Of a stretch of 64,000 nt of DNA, positions 23,501-35,500 are shown piece by piece. Each line of letters starts with the position of its first letter. Positions within the stretch are counted from its first letter, which is position 1. Position numbers and translations under genes: made by a program. The notes below the pieces were generated by a model. The model did no database searches. It saw only the letters and a program-made list of their open reading frames with translations, and had not been told where the DNA came from. Source of the stretch: Ursus arctos (Eukaryota > Chordata > Mammalia > Carnivora > Ursidae); contig NW_026622808.1 in assembly GCF_023065955.2 (NCBI RefSeq), positions 31,136,475 through 31,200,474 of the forward strand, written 5' to 3'.

Positions 23501-26500
23501 AGTAAGATTTCACAGTTGTTAATGTATCACATATCTTCTTTTAGGACTTGCCAGTGTCTTTTGTCCATTTTTCTCCTAGAGTTCCATAGGCAAACCTTGT
23601 ATTGTGCTTTGCTTCATTGCACTTCACAGATACCGTGTGTGTTTTTAAAGATTTTATTTTTAAGTAATCTTTACACCCAGTTTGGGGCTCAAACCCACAA
23701 CCCCAGATCAGGAGTCGTGTGCTCCACCGACCGAGCCAGCCAGGTGCCCCTACATACTGTGTTTTTACAAATTGAAGGTTTGGGGCTGTCCCGCCTGGAG
23801 CTTGTCTGTTGGCACCATTTTCCCGACAGCACTTGTTCTCTTTGTGTGTCTGTGTCACATTTTGGTAATTCTCACAATATTACAAACTTTTTCGTTATTA
23901 TATTTGTTAGGGTGATGTGTGATCGGTGAGTTTTGGGGTTACTGTTGCAGTTTTTGGGGGCACCATAGACCCCATAAAAGCACGCAAATTGAATCGGTAA
24001 ATGTTGGGTGCGTTCTGACTGCTCTGCCGACCAGCTGTTCCCCATATTTCTCTCTCTTCTTGGGTCTCCCTGTTCCCTGAGACACAACAGTATTGATATC
24101 AGGCCAATAAATAACCTTACAACAGCCTCTAAGTGTTCGAGTGAAAGGAAGAGTCTCATGTTTCTCATTTTAAATCAGAAGCTAAAAATGATTAAGCTTT
24201 GTGAGGAAGGCAGGTTGAAGGCCACGGTGGGCTGAAAGGTAGGCCCCTTGCACCAGTTATCCAGGTTGTGAATGCAAAGGAAAAGTTCCTGAAGGAAATT
24301 AAAAGTGTTAATCCAGTGAGCACATGGTAACACTGCTGATGTGGAGAAAGTTCAAGTGGTCTGGATAGAAGATCAAACCAGCCACAACATTCCCTTAAGT
24401 CAAAGCCTAATTCAGAACAAGGCCCTGACTCTCTCCAATTCTGTGAAGGCTCAGAGAGGTGAGGGAGCTGCAGAAGGAGAGTCCGAAGCCAGCAGCGGTT
24501 GGCTCTTGAGGTTGAAGGAAAGATGCCGTCTCCCTAACATCAGAGTCCAAGGTGAAGCAGCAAGTGCTGATGGAGAAGCTGCAGCAAGGGGTCCAGAAAA
24601 TAATTCACGAAGGCGGCTACCCCACACAGCAGATTTTCAGTGTGGATGAAACCACCTTATACTGGAGGAAGATGCCATCCAGGACTTCACAGCTGGAGAG
24701 AAGTAATGCCTGGCTTCAAAGCTTCGAAAGACAGGCTGACTCTGTTGTTAGGGGCTATGCAGCTGGTGACTACAAGTTGAAGCCAGTGCTCATTTCCATT
24801 CTGAAAATCCTAGGGCCCAGAAGAATTAGGCTAAATCTACTCTGCTGTGCTCTAGAAATGGAACCACAATGTCCAGATGGCAGTACTTCTGTTTACAACG
24901 GAGTTTACTAAATATTTTAAGACTCCCGCTAAGATCTGCTCAGGAAAAAAAAGATTCCTTTCAAAATGTGACTGCTCGTTGACAATACGCACGGTCACCC
25001 CAGAGCACTGATGGAAATGTACGAGATAAACGTTTCCATGCCTGTTAACACAGCATTCATTCTGCAGCCCATGGATCAAGGAGTCATTTTGACTTTCAGG
25101 CTTATTCCTTAAGAAATACATTTCATAAGGCTATAGCTGCATAGATGGTGATTCCTCTGATGGATCTGGGTAAAGTCCATTGAAAACCTTCTGGAAATGA
25201 TTCACCATCTAGATGACATTAAGAACAATCATGATTCATGGGAAGAGGTTAAAATGTCAACATGAAGAGGAGTTTGGAAGGAGTGGATTCCAGCCCTCAT
25301 GGAGGACTTTGAGGGTTCAAGATTTCAGTGGAGGGAGTCACCGCAGATGTGGTGAAAACAGCATGAGAACTAGAATCAGAGCCTGAAGGTGGGACTGAAT
25401 CACCGCGATCTCATGATCAAACTTGAACAGATGAGGACTTGCTTCTAATGGATGAACAAAGAATATGGTTTCTTGAGCTGGAATCCATTCCTGGTGAAGA
25501 TGCTGTGAAGTTGTTGAAATGACAACAAAGGATTTAGGGTATCACATAAACTTAGTTGGTAAAACAGCAGCAGGATTTGAGAGGACTGACTCCAGTTTTG
25601 AAAGAAGCTCTGTGGGTAAAATGTCCTCAAATAGCATCTCATGCTACAGAGAAATCCTTCGTAAAAGGAAGAGCCTATCAGTGGGGCAAACTTCATTGTT
25701 GTCTTAAAGAATTTGCCACAGCCACCCCAGCCTTCAGCAGCCGCCAGCCTGATCAGTCATCAACATGGAGGCAAGACCCTCCACCAGCAAAAAGATTACG
25801 ACCCACTGAAAGCTCAGATGATGGTTAGCATTTCTTAGCAGTTAAGTACTTTTTAATTAAGGTATGTACTTTTAAAGATATAATGCTACTGCATTAATAG
25901 ACTGTAGTATAGTGTAAACGTAACTTTTATATACACTGGGAAACCAGAAAATTCATTTTGACCCACTTGATTGTGGTGGTCTGGATCTGAACCCGTAGTG
26001 TCTCTGAGGTATGCCTTTATCTTTGTTCTTATTAAGGTATAAGACTTATTCACACATTGATATTGTTCCTTTGTCTTACGTGATGCAAATTTTTTCAGTT
26101 CATTGTTTTTTGTTTTGGTTTTATTTTTTTAAGTAGACTCCACACTCAGCGTGGAGCCCAGTGTGGGGTTTGAATTTACAACCTTGAGATGAAGACTTGA
26201 GCTGAGATCAAGAGTCGAACACTTAACTGAGCCACCCTGGAGCCCCAGTTATTGTTTTTATTATGTTTTTAATGCAAACTTTTCAAATTTGACATATAAA
26301 TATTAAAGTCAGGTCCATCCCATCATTCCTTTAACCTGCCTTTGCTATGCACTGAGAAAAACTTCATCACCTAAATAAAATGTAAGCAGTTACTGATGTT
26401 CTTTAGTACGTGTACTGTTTGATTTTTACGTAAACCTTTATATGGCATTTAAGTATATGATAGATGAGGGTAGGCTCAAGCTTTAACTTCTCCATACTTT

Positions 26501-29500
26501 TTCTATTTTTGGAAACACTCCTATGCTGAATTCTTACATACACATTAGGTCTATTCAGAATTCCCTGTTCTCTTCCACCATCTATCCTCCTGTGACAGGT
26601 CCACAGTATTTTTTTTTTTTTTTTTAAGATTTTATTTATTTGAGAGAGAGTGAGAGAAAGCACAAGAGGGGGGAGGGTCAGAGGGAGAAGCAGACCCCCT
26701 GGTGAGCAGAGACTCTGGGATCTCTGGGATCAGGACCTGAGCCAACAGCAGACGCTTAACTGACTGAGCCACCCAGGCGCCCAAGTCCACAATATTTTAA
26801 GTATTATTTGTTGTGCATTTTTCTGTCTGGTAAGACTAATTCCTGATAATAACTTCTTTTTTAAGTTTTCCATGGTTATTCTCACATGAATATTTGTCAA
26901 GTTCTGCAAAATAGTATTGGGAATTTTGTGAGCTCATAAAACTTACAAGGTTGATAAGATAGAGTTAATATCTTTATGAGGTTGCTGTTCTCTGCATTTC
27001 TTCATATATTATTTTTTCAGGTTTCTCAGTAAACTTTTGTTTATTTCTAGACTTTTTTTTTTTTAAGATTTTATTTATTTATCTGACAGAGAGAGACAGC
27101 CAGTGAGAGAGGGAACACAGGCAGGGGGAGTGGGAGAGGGAGAAGCAGTCTCCCAGCAGAGGAGCCTGATGTGGGGCTCGATCCCAGAACACCGGGATCA
27201 CGCCCTGAGCCGAAGGCAGATGCCCAATGACTGAGCCACCCAGACGCCCCTAGACTTTTTTTTATTGTTGCTATTATTGAGTGTCCTTCCCCCTTCTTTT
27301 ATCTTTTCCACCTGTTACAGTTGGCATAGAGAGAAGCAGTTGAGCAATTTATTTTGTTTTTGGTTGTTGTTGTTGTTTATTATTTATTTTTAATTAATCT
27401 CTCCATCCACTGTGGGGCTCAAACACATGACGCCAAGATCGAGAGTTGCACACTCCCTTACTGGGCCAGTCAGGTGCCCCGAGCAATTTATTTCGTTAAT
27501 TATCTTCTTTCCAATGGTATTTGAGTTCATTTTCTTGGGTTTTCCAAATTACCCGAGTCATACCATATACACATAATGATTTTGCTTTCTTTCCAATGGT
27601 TGTAATCCTTATTTTCTTGGAATTGGCAGACATTTCCAGAGCATGGTTAATAATTGTGAGAATGATTTGACGCTGGCGTCGGGGTGTCAGCTTGAGCGCG
27701 CCGCTGGCCACTGTGCCAGTGTCAGGTGGCTTATTTCTGCATGTGGGGGTGCAGCGGCCCCTCGTCCTCTTAGCGACTCAGAGCCGCTTATAGTGGCGGG
27801 GTGTCTGTACGCTCGCTCACTTTGTGTTCTGATCAATTAACAGGTCATAAAAGCTGTAGAAAACTTGGTAAATAAGAGAAATATAAAGAACAAAACAATC
27901 ATGCCCAGAGAGAATCACTGTGATTTTACACATTTCGTTTTTATTTTTAAAGCCGGAAGTTAAAATAACATTGTCAAAGCACTATAGACCAAGTCATTTT
28001 AATTGTTAAAAGATTCGCTTAAGGGGCGCCTGGGTGGCACAGCGGTTAAGCGTCTGCCTTCGGCTCAGGGCGTGATCCCGGCGTTGTGGGATCGCGCCCC
28101 ACATCAGGCTCCTCCGCTGTGAGCCTGCTTCTTCCTCTCCCACTCCCCCTGCTTGTGTTCCCTCTCTCACTGGCTGTCTCTGTCTCTGTCGAATAAATAA
28201 AATCTTTAAAAAAAAAAAAAAAGATTCGCTTAAATTTTATTATGTTTCTAACCTTTCTTGTGCCCCTTAGCAGTAAACAAGGAACAATAGCCTAAATGCT
28301 ATTTCTGGAATTAATATTAGGAAAGCATTTTTCCCCATTTTTTAAATAGAAATGACATAATATTGAATAATTTCAGCTCAGCTCTGGCAGGGGGCAAAGC
28401 ATGATCCCAAACAAAGAGAACTAAGAAGAGCTCTTTGTCTTCTTCCTATACTGGAGTTCCAGTCCTGCTTTATTCATTCTGTTAGCAAATGTTCATTGAC
28501 CGCTCTCCTAATCTCAGGGCCTCCTGTAGGCCCTGTGGCTTCAGCAGTGAATAGAACGAAGTTCCTGTGGCGTCACGTGGTGGTCTAAGTAAGAGTCCTT
28601 GAGCAGAGCAGCCCGGTGCAGCACCCCGGCATTAGGCTAAGCTTCCGGCATTAGGGAAGAAGGCAGAGGAGCCAAATCCTGGGGAAAAAAACAAAGAGAA
28701 AAACCAAGATTCCCAGTGAAGGAGAGGCTTCATGAGGGATCCAGGAAGTGTGACGCTGGAGTGGGGGTTTCATTTGGCAATTTCGAGTGAGGTCTTCATC
28801 CTTCCACGGGACTTCCTGATGCCTCCCTCAGCCTCCTGAGGTGGTGTGGTCCCAGCCATGCGTATGGTGGTTCACCAGAGACACAGTGGAGCAACAGGTA
28901 TGGGAACCAGAGCTGGAAGATCTGACGTAGGCTCAGTTCCCAAGCAAGAAGTATTGTACTGCCTACAGCATCGCGGGGACAGTGTTATCAAGGCCAAGTG
29001 CCAGTTTGCTTATTGTACTTTGGAAAAATTGGCCCAAGAGTTTCAACAGTGGAAGGCTCCAATTAAGGGAGCTACTTAGGAGTCCATTGCAGATCCTTTT
29101 TTTTTTTTTTTTTTTAAGATGTATTCATTTGAGAGGGGGAAAGAGCGGGGAGTGGGGCAGAGGGAGGGAGAGAACATGCACGTGTGGGGGGAGCAGGGGC
29201 AAAAGGGGAGAAGGCTCGAGGGGGGGAGGGGCAGAGGGAGACTCTCAAGCAGACTCTGCACTGAGCGTGGAGCCCAGCGAGGGGCTCAGTCCCACAGCCC
29301 TGATATCATGATCTGAGCTGAAACCAAGAGTCCGGTGCTCAACCAACTGACCCACCCTGGTGCCCCCTGGAAATGGAAGGCAGATAAAACTTGGGGAGCT
29401 GTAGGCAATCCTCTTTATGCGATCTGGCCTTTGTTTCCTCATCCGTAAAGCAGGGGCTGGAAGAGTTGTCTCTAAGACCTTCCAGTTGCAACTCTGAGGT

Positions 29501-32500
29501 GTATTCTTGATTTACAGTGCATAAAGCTGGCAGGCATGGTGAGGGGCTTGTGGGGGGGTGGGAGTGGCGTGATCTCCGAGCTCAGCTGCTCCTGCTCTGC
29601 CTAGCTCCTCCAGGTGCAGGGCCATGCAGGGCGTCCGAGAACACGGCAGGTGCACCGGGACAGGGGGGCCTCTTCCTTGGCCGGATTAAAAGTGCCGGTG
29701 GAATTGTGTGACTTGGAGGGAGGGTTGCTTCCATTGTTTCTCAGAGATGGTTTTAGGAAGTACAAAGACAAATCTTTTCTGTTACCTTTTTGAATCTGCT
29801 TTAGTGAGTGTTAAAGAAAAATGTAGCTAGCACATCAGCCCTGTTGTTTCAAAGAGGCGGCTGCTTAGGATGTGGCTCCACTTTGAAAAATGTGTCAGCC
29901 TGAAGGAAAATGTGAAGTCCCTGTGCTATTTGACTATGGCAGAGGTTCTGATGGGGAGGGGGTGGTGACCAGATTCCAGAAGCCCTGGCCTGAGGGACAG
30001 GTCACACCTTCGCTGTATGGCTATGAACACGCCTCATCCTTGCCCTAGGCCCTCTGGAGGCTGCTGCAGGAGGGAGCTTATGCTCCTGTTCAGAGAGGAG
30101 CCGGAGGGCCTGGGGAGCGCTGTTGAGTGGGACTGGGGCCGACTAGCCCTGCCCAGCCCTGCCCTGCCGTTCCTTCTGAGAGCATCCCAGGCAGAGGCCT
30201 TGGAGCCCAGCTCTGGAGTGCGGTGTCCTCCAAGAAGGGTTTCTGCTAGCCGGTGCTGGCCAGCTCTCCTCTGGGCCTTGTTGTTGCTGAAGTCCCCAAG
30301 GGGGCGGAAGGGTGCCGTGGCTCTCTCCAGCGGGCGGGGCGAGGGTGGGCATGGTCCTTCTAGCCTGTCCCTTCTTTGTTTTGTGCACCTGCTTCTGGGA
30401 GAGGATGTTGTCTGTTCTTCTGTTTGAGCACAGGGTTCATCTGCTTTGTTTTGTTTATTTCCCCAAAATGGGAATAGCTTTATTGTTTTTTATAAAAAGT
30501 GGAAATTGGGGGAGGGGGGTGGGGGGGATGAGGTAACTGGGTGATGGACATTAAGGAGGGCATGTGATATAATGAGCCCTGGGTGTTATATGCAACTGAT
30601 GAATCACTGAACTCTACCTCTGAAACTAATAATACACTATATGTTAATTGAATTTAAATCTTAAAAAATTTTAAAAATAGGAAAAAGCGAAAGTGGTGTA
30701 AAGAGTAAACAATAAAAAGAAATGTATGTCTCTGTGTGTATATACAGAATAGGATAAGTTACGTACACCCTGCTACCCAGTGGTAATCACTTAATATTTT
30801 GGTGTACAACCTTCTAGAATCTTTTATCTTTGTCTATATACCTAGTTGGCTGTCAGTATCTATACGATTTTACGTAAATGAAATCATACTGCTCATCTGT
30901 TACCTTTTTTTGGCTCAATAAATACATCACGAACATCTAAACATAATAGAGACTCTCGTTTTCAGTCTTTGTGGCTGTATTTGCTTTTGTAGTCTTGGCA
31001 TAACTTATTTAAACAGTTCTCTTTGATGGAAATGTTGGTGGCATCCAATATTTGACCCTGTTAATAATACTGCAATAAATATCCCTGTATGCTCACCAAG
31101 CAGTTGCTTTTCTGGGTATCTTTTATTGTGTGTTTTAGATACAGAACTGTGGGTAGCATCAGGTACGTGCACATTTTTAACGCCTATTGTAAAACTGCGT
31201 TCCGGAAAGGTGGGACTGACTCAGCCCGCCCTGGCTGGTGGGATGGCTGTTGAACAGCTGCAGGCATCACTGTGGGCTTTCTCGTAGCTCAGATGCAGAT
31301 TTCTTTTTTGAGCCTCTGTGGGCAGACAGACCTGCCTGTACTCTACCCCAAGTGACGGCAGGCCTGCTTCTCCCATCCGCCCCCCAGAATGCTGTCCGTG
31401 TCCCACGGGACTTTGAGGGCTGCAGTGTCCTGCGCAAGTACCTAGGCCAGCTCCACTACCTGCAGAGTCGGGTCCCCATGGGCTCGGGCCAGGAGGCCGC
31501 CGTTCCTGTCACCTGGTGAGAGCTGGCAGGCAGGGCTGCGGGGGGAGCCTGGAGGGTCCCTGGGGTGGCCCATGGTGTTTGGATGGTGGGGATGTCCCCT
31601 CCCCTTCCCCAGCCCCCTCCCCTCTTCCTGCTGCAGAGGATGGGGAGTGGCTTGGTGTGGTGTCCTTAGGCCTCCCTCTGACCTGCACTGGGGTGGCTCA
31701 TCCTCTCACCTGGCCTCAAGGCCCTGGCCAGCTCCTTCCCTTAAGATGATGGGGGTGGCATGTCTGCAGGACCGAGATCTTCTCTGGCAAGTCTGTGGCT
31801 CATGAGGACATCAAGTATGAGCAGGCCTGCATTCTCTACAACCTCGGTGAGCTGCCTAACCCTTTCCCATTGGCCCTACCTCCCAGCCCTGCCAACCCAG
31901 GATCTCAGCAGGTCACAAGGCAGTGGGCTCATGGAAAGAAGCCCCTGGATGCTGACCCCTTCGCCACTTTCCCCATAGCTCTGCCAGCACCTCTTTTCTG
32001 GGCCATGGGCAGCCACCCTGCTGGGGAGAAGCTCCGCTGGGCTGGCTGCCACATGGTGTTGCTGTTGTGTGCTCTGGCTAGGAGCGGTGACCTCTCTTCT
32101 TTGACTGGACAGCTCTGACCCCCCTAATGGCTTTGGGCTGTTCTAGTTGAGAGAACAAGGCTGGCCTCAACTAGCCCTGCTGTCAGCCCTGATGACTTAG
32201 CCTCAGTATGGCCCAAGGGAGAAGCTGGGGAGCCTGAGTCCTGTGTAGGCATCCCTGGGGCCTCAAGACCGGACCTGTAGGCGGGGTGCTATGGATGGGA
32301 GTTCCTCCTTCCTCCACCCCCATGTCTGCCTGGTGTAGAGCAAGAGACTGAGGGGCTTGGATGGACTTGGGAGTTTCCCCTTCTGGTGTCCTTGGACCAA
32401 CTGCCCCAGTTCTCAGACCCTGTCTTCCAGATCATGAGTGACAACACAGCCTCCCTGTCTTATGCTCAACAAAGGCATGGGGGCGGGCAACTCGGGGAGC

Positions 32501-35500
32501 AGCCCCAGGCTAGCCCTGACACCATGTCCTCTGACTCCCCAGGGGCTCTGCACTCCATGTTGGGGGCCATGGACAAGCGGGTGTCTGAGGAGGTGAGGAG
32601 GGGAGGGGCGGTGGGCGGGACATAGGACATAAGCAGGGGGGGGACTAAGTGTTCTTTGCCTCCAGAGTTTGCATCCTGTCCCGTGGGAGTGGACACGGGC
32701 AGCTGTCTGGCTCTGCCTCTGGCCATCATCGTCCTCTTCCTCCCCAGGGCATGAAGGTCTCCTGTACTCATTTCCAGTGTGCAGCAGGCGCCTTCGCCTA
32801 CCTGCGCGAGCACTTCCCTCATGCCTACAGCGTGGACATGAGTCGCCAGATTCTCACTCTCAACGTCAACCTCATGTTGGTGAGGAGGTGCCCTTGTTGG
32901 GGCCCAGTTCAGTCCAGGGAGGGGACAGCCAGCGCTGGATCCTGGACCAGGCCCTGTGCACGTGGCAGTGGGGCCTTGGCTTTGATCTTTTGAGTCCCCG
33001 GTGGATCAGGGCAGGACAGTGCTGCTTGGAGTGGCGAAGGCGGGAGGAGAGAGGACAGGGCAGGGGATCTCTCTGTGATCCCCCTGATGGGCAGGGTAAG
33101 GTCTCTGGGTGAACGAGTGAATGCACCTGCATTTTGTCGGCACAGGGCCAGGCTCAGGAGTGCCTTCTGGAGAAGTCAATGTTGGACAACAGGAAGAGCT
33201 TTCTGGTGGCCCGCATCAGTGCACAGGTAGGGGCAGGGGTGGATGGTGGCCCTCAAGGGACTGAGAGCAGGCCTTCAGTTTACTCCTGGCCCCCAGGTGG
33301 TGGATTACTACAAGGAGGCATGCCGGGCCTTGGAGAACCCCGACACCGCCTCACTGCTGGGCCGGATCCAGAAGGACTGGAAGAAGCTTGTGCAGATGAA
33401 GATCTACTACTTTGCAGCCGTGGCTCATGTGCGAGCCCCGTGACGGGTGGGGGGGGGCGGGGGGGCGACCACAGCTTGGGGACTAAGTCGTGGTGTCTGT
33501 CCTTTCTTCCCCCAGCTGCACATGGGAAAGCAGGCTGAGGAGCAGCAGAAGTTCGGTGAGCGGGTGAGTGAGCTGTGGCAAGGAGGGGTTCGGACTGATG
33601 CCAGCCGTGTTCACGAGGTGCTAGAACGGTCCCTTCCCTTACAGCAAAGGGGGAGGCTCTCCTCACTGTCCTCACCCCCACATCCTTGCCTCCCCCACAG
33701 CTGCAGGTCTGGTGTTTGTATTGTGTTGTCCCATCTGCTTCACCTTCATCCCCAGCGGACTGCGGGTGTAGCTGCCCCCCCCCCCCCCCCAGTGGGGACG
33801 TTGGGTGGGAGGTGGAGCCGTAAGGTGGAGCCGGCTGGGCTGCCGCACTCAGTGCCGTTGGCTGGGCTGATGCCTGGCTGCTTCCTCAGCTTCTGGTCTT
33901 CCAGCGGGTCACCTCATGGCCAGGCAGGGCTTAACGGGGTGGCAGAGGGAGGGAAGGATGGACCGGGCTCTGCCTGCTGCCCCCCACAGGTCGCATACTT
34001 CCAGAGTGCCCTGGACAAGCTCAATGAAGCCATCAAGTTGGCCAAGGTAAAGCTGAGGAAGAGCCTGGCTGCCCCTCAGAGCCCTGAGAGAACCTGGAGC
34101 ACGCCTGGTGGGGCCGAGGGTTGGCCTGGCACTGAGTCCCCTCCCATCCCTGTCCCATAGGGCCAGCCTGACACGGTGCAGGATGCACTGCGCTTTGCTA
34201 TGGATGTCATTGGAGGAAAGTGAGTCTGTGGGGCTGGGGGTGGCCTTTGTTCCTTCTTGTTGGGGAGGGTCTTGGTCCTCTGCCTGCATCATTGGGAGGA
34301 AGGCCCCGGTAGCTGAGAGCAGTGGCCTGACTGCTGGACTCCCTGCTTCTGACTCCAGGTACAATTCTGCCAAAAAGGACAATGACTTCATCTACCACGA
34401 GGCTGTCCCAGCACTGGACACCCTTCAGCCTGTAAAAGGTCTGGAGCTGAGGGGAGGCCGAGGATGGGGGGAGAGCGTGAAGATGGGAGTATAGAACAGA
34501 GGCAGACTGGAGGCTTGTGTGGGCCTCCATTCTTCCTCTCACCATTCTTCCTCTCCCAGGCGCCCCCTTGGTGAAGCCCTTACCAGTGAACCCCACAGAC
34601 CCCGCTGTTACAGGCCCTGACATCTTTGCCAAACTGGTACCCATGGCTGCTCATGAAGCCTCGTCACTATACAGGTGGGCGGGAGGGGCTGGCCCTGTTC
34701 TTAGCACAGCTGGGGTTGGAAGGTCTCAAGACCTAGTTTCCAGCAATTGCTTTGTCACTTTGGCAGTGAGGAGAAGGCCAAGCTGCTTCGGGAGATGATG
34801 GCCAAGATTGAAGACAAGAATGAGGTCCTGGAGTGAGTGCAGGGCTGGAGGTGGGAGGGGGATGGGTGGGTGGGTGAGGACGCAGGCCTCTGTGGGGTCC
34901 CCAGTGCTGCTTACAACAGGGAGAGTAAGAGTGAATGTCCTCTTGCATCAGGTTTCCTGGCTTTGCCCTTCCTGCCCATGGTCTTAGGTGCTAGATTTAT
35001 AGGGGGACAGTCACCTGGCTTGGGAGGGTGATGTTCCTGTGTCTGTTTTCAGCAGTGCCCCAGGTGTGTTCTGTGGGGCCAGGCTAGACCTCCAGTGATG
35101 GAGGTCAGGATGCTGATTTGTCTCTGCAAGGACCCCAGACCTAGTTTCAGTGGTGGGGGCTCACCCTCGCGAGAGGAGAGAGAGTTGGGTCGGCGCCCAC
35201 CTGGTCCTGTCTCTCCCCCACCCCGCAGTCAGTTCATGGATTCAATGCAGCTGGACCCTGAGACCGTGGACAACCTTGATGCGTACAGCCACATCCCACC
35301 CCAGCTCATGGAGAAGTGTGCGGCTCTCAGTGTCCGGCCCGACACCGTCAGGAACCTTGTCCAGTCCATGCAAGGTTAGCAAGGGAGAGAAGCGAGTGGG
35401 TGGCAGAAGTCCTCTGCAGCGGCCTTCTCCATGTCCCCTGTTCACTGAGGACAGAGGTCGTGCAAGCACCCACCCTGAGGCCTCCGTGGATCCCGGCACC

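Larger units (their letters stand above)
23600..26016 (+). mobile_element. Tigger1-type (pogo/Tc1-mariner) DNA transposon, 5'-truncated
   Basis: Runs from a Tigger1-like leader (gcttcattgcacttcacagat) through a decayed transposase to the 3' terminal repeat (ctctgaggtatgcct ending 26016). The matching 5' terminal repeat is not visible. Carries a younger SINE at 23647-23750. Confidence 0.88.
22580..31387 (+). other. PTPN23: PTPN23 intron 2
   Basis: 8.8 kb, repeat-dense: TIR element (22791-23104), Tigger1 (23600-26016), seven SINE copies and L1 pieces. 29500-30480 shows no repeat or gene I recognise. Confidence 0.85.

Noticed and set aside
24341..24911. Tigger transposase ORFs as a domesticated gene
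   Set aside because: Frame breaks and stops between conserved blocks, and no single ORF spans the catalytic domain.
28846..29079. 77-codon ORF in PTPN23 intron 2
   Set aside because: No recognised family, not conserved with any PTPN23 isoform I know, and it ends just before a SINE.
32430..32475. Acceptor-like cttccag followed by an open stretch in PTPN23 intron 4
   Set aside because: Joining exon 4 directly to exon 5 restores the known Bro1 sequence in frame; no extra exon is needed.
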